Below are positions 7,203 through 11,595 of a stretch of 11,595 bases of DNA, one piece after another. The first letter of the stretch is position 1. Every line of letters begins with the position of its first letter. The stretch is from contig NW_004440091.1 of NCBI RefSeq assembly GCF_000330505.1, forward strand, positions 30,082 through 41,676, read 5' to 3'. The DNA is from Entamoeba invadens IP1. Lineage: Eukaryota > Evosea > Mastigamoebida > Endamoebidae. The notes beneath the pieces were generated by a model. That model did no database searches, had not been told where the DNA came from, and worked only from the letters and a program-made list of their open reading frames with translations. Both the position numbers and the translations under genes were made by a program.

Positions 7203-10200
7203 ATTAATTATATACAATGTGTTCTGAAGCAAGAAGTGATAATTTCATGATACACATCGTCTGTTGACCCCTTGCTTACTGGCTACAGACTGTCTCTCTT
7301 GGCGAAGTGCCAAGCCTTTCAAAACCCGCGCAGTAAATTCACTCAACACAAGTTCATCCCACCGAAATGTTAACACTTTTGAATTGACTAACCGCGCGTT
7401 CCCCACATTGTAACCGACTTTCTTTTCAACATCAATTGTATACATCGCTTCTTTACCAAATACCCACTGTAACATCGCTCCATGTTCTATAAAGTGTTTC
7501 TATCTTTCTTTTTCCAAAAGTTGATGGTATTGAAATTCATTGAGAATTGTTGCAAGTAGTAGAACTCCGGTATAGCCTTTATCGGTGTTGTCTGGAGATT
7601 GTCATAGAAAATCCCAATAGAGCCAATCAGTCGTTCCATGTCAAAAAGGACATCAAATAGTTTCATATACATGTATGGCTCCACTCGAAACAAAAAGACA
7701 AAAGGTGTTGCTATAGAACTGTAATGGTTCCCATAATGCGTCCCAACTTTCGCAAATTTGTTTTGCAAATTATTGCGGCGCTCTTCGTCTTGTGCGACAA
7801 CAGGATATGCAAGATCTCTGTATATCTGTTTTGAGCTTGGGTTGATGGATAGGCTTTTGTTGTCTTTAATGACTCAAGGGAACACGGGGTACTGTGAACC
7901 GTCGAGTCCACTTCTTCCACTCTTCACAATGGAATAAATCAAATACTCAAAGTTAAATATCACACCACATCTCCACATTTGTTGTATATCTGTTGTCTCT
8001 CTTTAATCTTCACTATTTTGACTTGTTAAAGTGGCTGCTTTTCATTTTCAAGTGTGTCTTTCGACGACAACTTCGTTGCGCATGAACATCGCATTGAATC
8101 TATCATTAATACAATACCTCTTAACTTCTTCTTCAAAGACTCTGCTGTGGATTTTAACAAACTTTTCGATGGTCCTTTTCCTCATTTAAATTTTACCTTT
8201 GTCAATTTCCTCTTGTGCTTTCTCGTCTTTTTGTTCTCTCAAATACATCGTTATTGCTTTCTCACGACGTCGAACTATTTCGCTCTTCTTTTCCAGTTTT
8301 TCTTCTAGTTCTTCTCGATCATTCTTCTCTTTAGTGCGACGCTTCACATGAGCCAGAACTTCATTCATATGAGCTTCTTGTTGAATGTGGAATATCCTTC
8401 CAAAACACGCTTTGAATGTCTTGGTCGTATTTATAAAAGAACTCGTCGATCTCTTCAGTGCTTTGTTGTAACACCTTTTTGAAGCCTTTTGTAACTCTCC
8501 GCTCGGTAACAGTTTCACTAAAATGTCGGTGTATTCCATCACAATTATTTTAATGTACGTCTCTTGAAGTGCTATACCGCGACACCCCCGATACTTCATC
8601 AACAAAATCTCAAATATCGAAGACACGCACGTCTCGCTTTGAGTCTTTTTAATGAAGATGTTTTGATTGTGCAAATGGTGGATGACCGACATAAAATTCT
8701 TGTCTTCTAAAAATTTATGACTTGCACCCTTCACATGAAGTCATTGTCTTTACTTTGATACTGTTTGGGATCTACACAGACTCCATTCGATATGGTGACA
8801 CTTCGTTCAACAAAATAAAATGTCTACACCACAATTGCTACATTGTACAACGTCTATCAAGAACGCGTAGTACTCAATGCAACAGAGAGACACTTTGTTA
8901 TTCCCTAACTTGTTAACTAACAACCGTAACTTGAGTGCCATGACCGTGAAAAGCTCACAATGAAAATTTCCACTACTTTGGATATTCATAGAGTCAAGAA
9001 AGATTTTGCGGAAGTCGCCAACTTCTTTGATTAACATTAAAAAATGTATCATCCCTCCAAAAACATCCCTCTGCTTCTGTTTCATCTCGTTCTAACATAC
9101 AAAGTCCCCATCGGAATACTACACACTTGAATAAACTTTCTACCACCTTGTTGGAGTCTAAGACTGCGCTTCGCAGTGTCTGGTATTGGTGAAAACAATA
9201 GACATATAGAGACAGTGTATATTACATTGTCGTATTCGCTTTGTTTAATTTTAAAGACAAGTGAGGCATGAATGATTGACATTAACACTGAAAAGTGTTT
9301 TAAAGTAACTGAGAAATGGATTGGGTGGTCTTCATCAGATATTTGGAAATGGTTTTGCCCGCTGGTGTTATGTGAAGTAAAAACAACACAGAGTCTATTG
9401 AGTCTTTACTTTTCAAGAAGATACAGGAGTGTCTTTTGAGGACATCCGCCTTATTAGAAAACTCCACACAAAAGCTCTGTAAAGTAAATGAGAGTGTTGC
9501 AGTCAAATGAAACAGAGTTGATAATAGGCAAATAGAGTTTTAAAAGTGACAGAAATTTACAGAAAGTCTGACGTGATGTTCAGAATGTTTCTCTTTAAAA
9601 TAGTAATTATTTTCAATAGTGAAAGGACTTTAGAAAAACAGTAAACACAAAACAAGTAGTTTCTTGTTTTTGGCGACACAGAAGTGTTTTCCAAATCTAA
9701 CAGTTGTGGTAACTTAAAGTCTTTTTCTGTTAATTCAAGAGGGTAAATAAAGCTTTGTGGTGCTGTTAGACTCACAAACTTCTTTTGGGTGCTTTCATTA
9801 TGTTGTTGTGTTGGTGACTTTTAAAGAGTCGATATCCCCCAAAATTTCTTGAGTGTTTTCTTCACTGACATAGTTGTTGATTTGCATAATTTCTACACTC
9901 TCAGTTATCAATGTCGTTTCTTCACTTTTTCCTATGGAGTTTTTTCATGCTTTGTATAACAATTTCTTTAACTCCCATCATCACTCTGTCGACGAAAGCC
10001 AAGTACTTTATACAACTCATCAAAGACCCTCAAAAAGTACATTAAAATAAAGCCAAGTCGTTCAGTTTTTCATACAAAGCGTCGAAGCCCAAAATTTCTT
10101 TGAACAGCCAGGTCGACTCTTCGACGACTTCGTTGCCGACTTAGTCATCAATAAAGAGTGAAATCAATTTCCCTATTTACTATTTTGGAACCAATGTTTC

Positions 10201-10676
10201 TATACTACCATTAACTATCATGATGTCACCGAAACTGTATATGTCCCGATGTGTTGGTGACCCTTCATGCCCTGCCAACACTTCACTGTTGCCCTCTAAC
10301 TTGATGACATTTAGTGTGCGTCTCAACTCGGAAGTACCATCACTATATAGATTAAAAAGTCGTTCATAACAACACCAATATGATGCCACGTGTCGTACTC
10401 GACTTGTTTCGACATCACGCACTGTCCCTCGTAATTCACTTCAAGCTTCCCATTTCTCATTTTAAGCTTTATACCATCCCTTTGTGAACTGAATTACCAA
10501 ACAAACTGTGTATGATGGTAAGGATCTCGTTATCGCCAAGACTCACTTTGAAATATTATATGATGCTCACCTCATTGCCATCAATCCTAATCGATTTCTT
10601 AATAAATGAAATACATTCTTATATGTCAATGGCGATATGACCCACATTATTTTCTATTGATGTAATTTGTTTTCTT
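7203..10676 (-). pseudogene. BEACH-domain protein pseudogene (LamG/ConA-like + BEACH)
   Basis: Read on the minus strand, the remnant begins near 10676 (QITSIENNVGHIAIDI, then SLGDNEILTIIHSLFG). A LamG/ConA-like lectin fold follows (10478-10180): KLKMRNGKLEVNYEGQC, then VEYDTWHHIGVVM, a frameshift, and LFNLYSDGTSE. The middle (10140-8740) is broken in all frames but has protein-like runs such as STWLFKEILGFDALYEKL and LTESVEIMQINNYV-type segments. A preserved part (8734-8186) ends in a charged coiled coil (REELEEKLEKKSEIVRRREK). The BEACH lead-in (FNFEYLIYS, QYPVFP-stop-V) and BEACH core (NPSSKQIYRDLAYP, HYGNHYSS, FRVEP, ERLIGSI, IPEFYYL) lie at about 7960-7490. The family order ConA, linker, BEACH matches neurobeachin/LvsA-type proteins, large scaffolds in vesicle and lysosome traffic. 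The PH-like domain expected before BEACH is not recognisable, and no WD40 repeats follow. Many stops and frameshifts show it is dead. Confidence 0.93.
7874..8188 (-). other. Cluster of in-frame stop codons in the BEACH remnant
   Basis: From 8734 down to 7490 the minus strand keeps one reading frame through the coiled coil and into the BEACH core. It is interrupted only by stops at 8186-8188 (TAA), 8048-8050 (TGA), 8042-8044 (TGA), 8003-8005 (TAA) and 7874-7876 (TGA). The last stands where the conserved tryptophan of the VFPWV motif belongs, consistent with a TGG to TGA mutation. Confidence 0.85.
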
Positions 10677-11595
10677 TTTAATGTATTACAAATTAGCAGT
10701 CACAGTCCCAATTTTTTAAACACATTTTAACACAGATAGTTTGTACTGTTTTTAATATAATTTCGACAAACTTTAGAATTACAAACATGAAATGTTTATG
10801 ACGGTTAAAACGTCGACAATGACGTTCATTTTTTTATCATCACCAGAGCTCATGTGATGTTTGTGTATTTAATTGATGTGTTGGTTAAATTGTCAATTTA
10901 CCATTATATTTTTAAGATTTCAATTGATTTCAAATTCTTTGTTGTTTATCACGAAAAAATGACAAGAATTAAAGAAACCTTTGCATTTAAAACATCTGTT
11001 AGAAACTTTATTTACCTAAGATCGACTTGATGATATAAATCTTTTTAAATAATTTGAGTGCTTTTGAATTATGTAAATTTCTGAAGGAAATTCAATTTGT
11101 TAAGAAATTATTCTGAAACACTGAAACCCTCGTTCTAAACATATTATGTCAACGTGTCGTTTATAATTAGTTTTTTCGAAAATTAACAGGCAATTAAAAA
11201 AACAATAATGATTGTTTGAATAACAATGTATTATTAAATTATTAAAATATGATAATAAATAATTATTAAATGGTATGTTTGTTGATTGCATTGCAAATAT
11301 CGATTTGTAATACAATCAAATTGTGTTCAAAAATACTGGTTTGGCAAAACCTTTAAGTTTTAACAAAACTACAAGAAAAATTAATTATTTGGTATTATTT
11401 TAATAGAATAATTGTCATATTATATATAAATGCCTTGTAATTATTTTATGTAAAAAACAATTCATCATTTAAAAATACCCCCATATTAGGTTTATAAATT
11501 AATGACATTATTAAGGCGACCTTGAAGATCCATCAAAATGCTTGGGCTGACAATAATTATTTAAAGTCAAAAACATACGTAAAATAATTAACAAC
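10677..11595. other. AT-rich region, nothing recognised
   Basis: The DNA upstream of the BEACH remnant is AT-rich. A 71-residue minus-strand ORF at 11100-11315 has runs such as YKRHVDIICLERGFQ but no recognised motif, and it is rich in N, Y and I as chance ORFs in such DNA are. The lost 5' end of the BEACH gene may extend into 10677-10740 (minus strand), but I cannot follow it. Confidence 0.5.

Noticed and set aside
8054..8308. Plus-strand 84-codon hydrophobic ORF
   Set aside because: It is the reverse of the K/E-rich coiled coil of the BEACH remnant, which always reads as F/L-rich on the other strand.
3701..10676. Reassigned stop codons (ciliate-like or TGA=Trp code) instead of pseudogenes
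   Set aside because: All three stop codons occur at positions where several different residues are expected, and clear one-base frameshifts and deletions are present as well, so decay explains it better.
11100..11315. Minus-strand 71-codon ORF
   Set aside because: No recognised motif, composition typical of chance ORFs in AT-rich DNA; not listed as a gene.
1..11595. CRISPR array, prokaryotic defence system, integron or phage genes
   Set aside because: No regularly spaced repeats, no operon-like gene runs, and the content (intron-bearing tRNA, actin, BEACH) is eukaryotic.

Overview
The window looks like nuclear DNA of an AT-rich unicellular eukaryote. The evidence is four eukaryote-type tRNA genes (one with a short anticodon-loop intron), decayed copies of actin and of a BEACH-domain protein, and very AT-rich spacers. 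My best guess is an Entamoeba-type amoeba. It rests on the compact intron-poor layout, an intron in tRNA-Ile(TAT), and a short minus-strand ORF (1244-1519) that resembles the N-terminus of an Entamoeba leucine-rich/hypothetical protein family as I remember it. The genus is inference and was not tested by search.

Layout. 1-1243: AT-rich, perhaps with downstream remnants of the fragment that follows. 1244-1519 (-): N-terminal fragment of that Entamoeba-like family. 1520-2498: AT-rich spacer with one imperfect hairpin. 2499-3494: tRNA cluster, Gly(TCC), Lys(TTT) and Ile(TAT, intron) on the minus strand, then Leu(CAG) on the plus strand. 3701-4786 (+): nearly full-length, intronless, heavily mutated actin pseudogene. 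4787-5527: AT-rich spacer. 5528-6964 (+): pseudogene of a right-handed parallel beta-helix protein of a type common in bacteria. 6965-7202: AT-rich gap. 7203-10676 (-): decayed BEACH-domain gene with a LamG/ConA-like lectin domain, middle region, coiled coil and BEACH domain, and no WD40 tail. 10677-11595: AT-rich, nothing recognised.

The four tRNA genes are the only features that look intact. Every protein-coding signal of useful length is broken by stops and frameshifts. Three or four unrelated genes have therefore decayed side by side, in both orientations. I see no evidence of a working multi-gene system. The most useful observations are the clustered decay, the possibly transferred beta-helix family, the BEACH stretch broken only by stop codons, and the non-tandem tRNA cluster.
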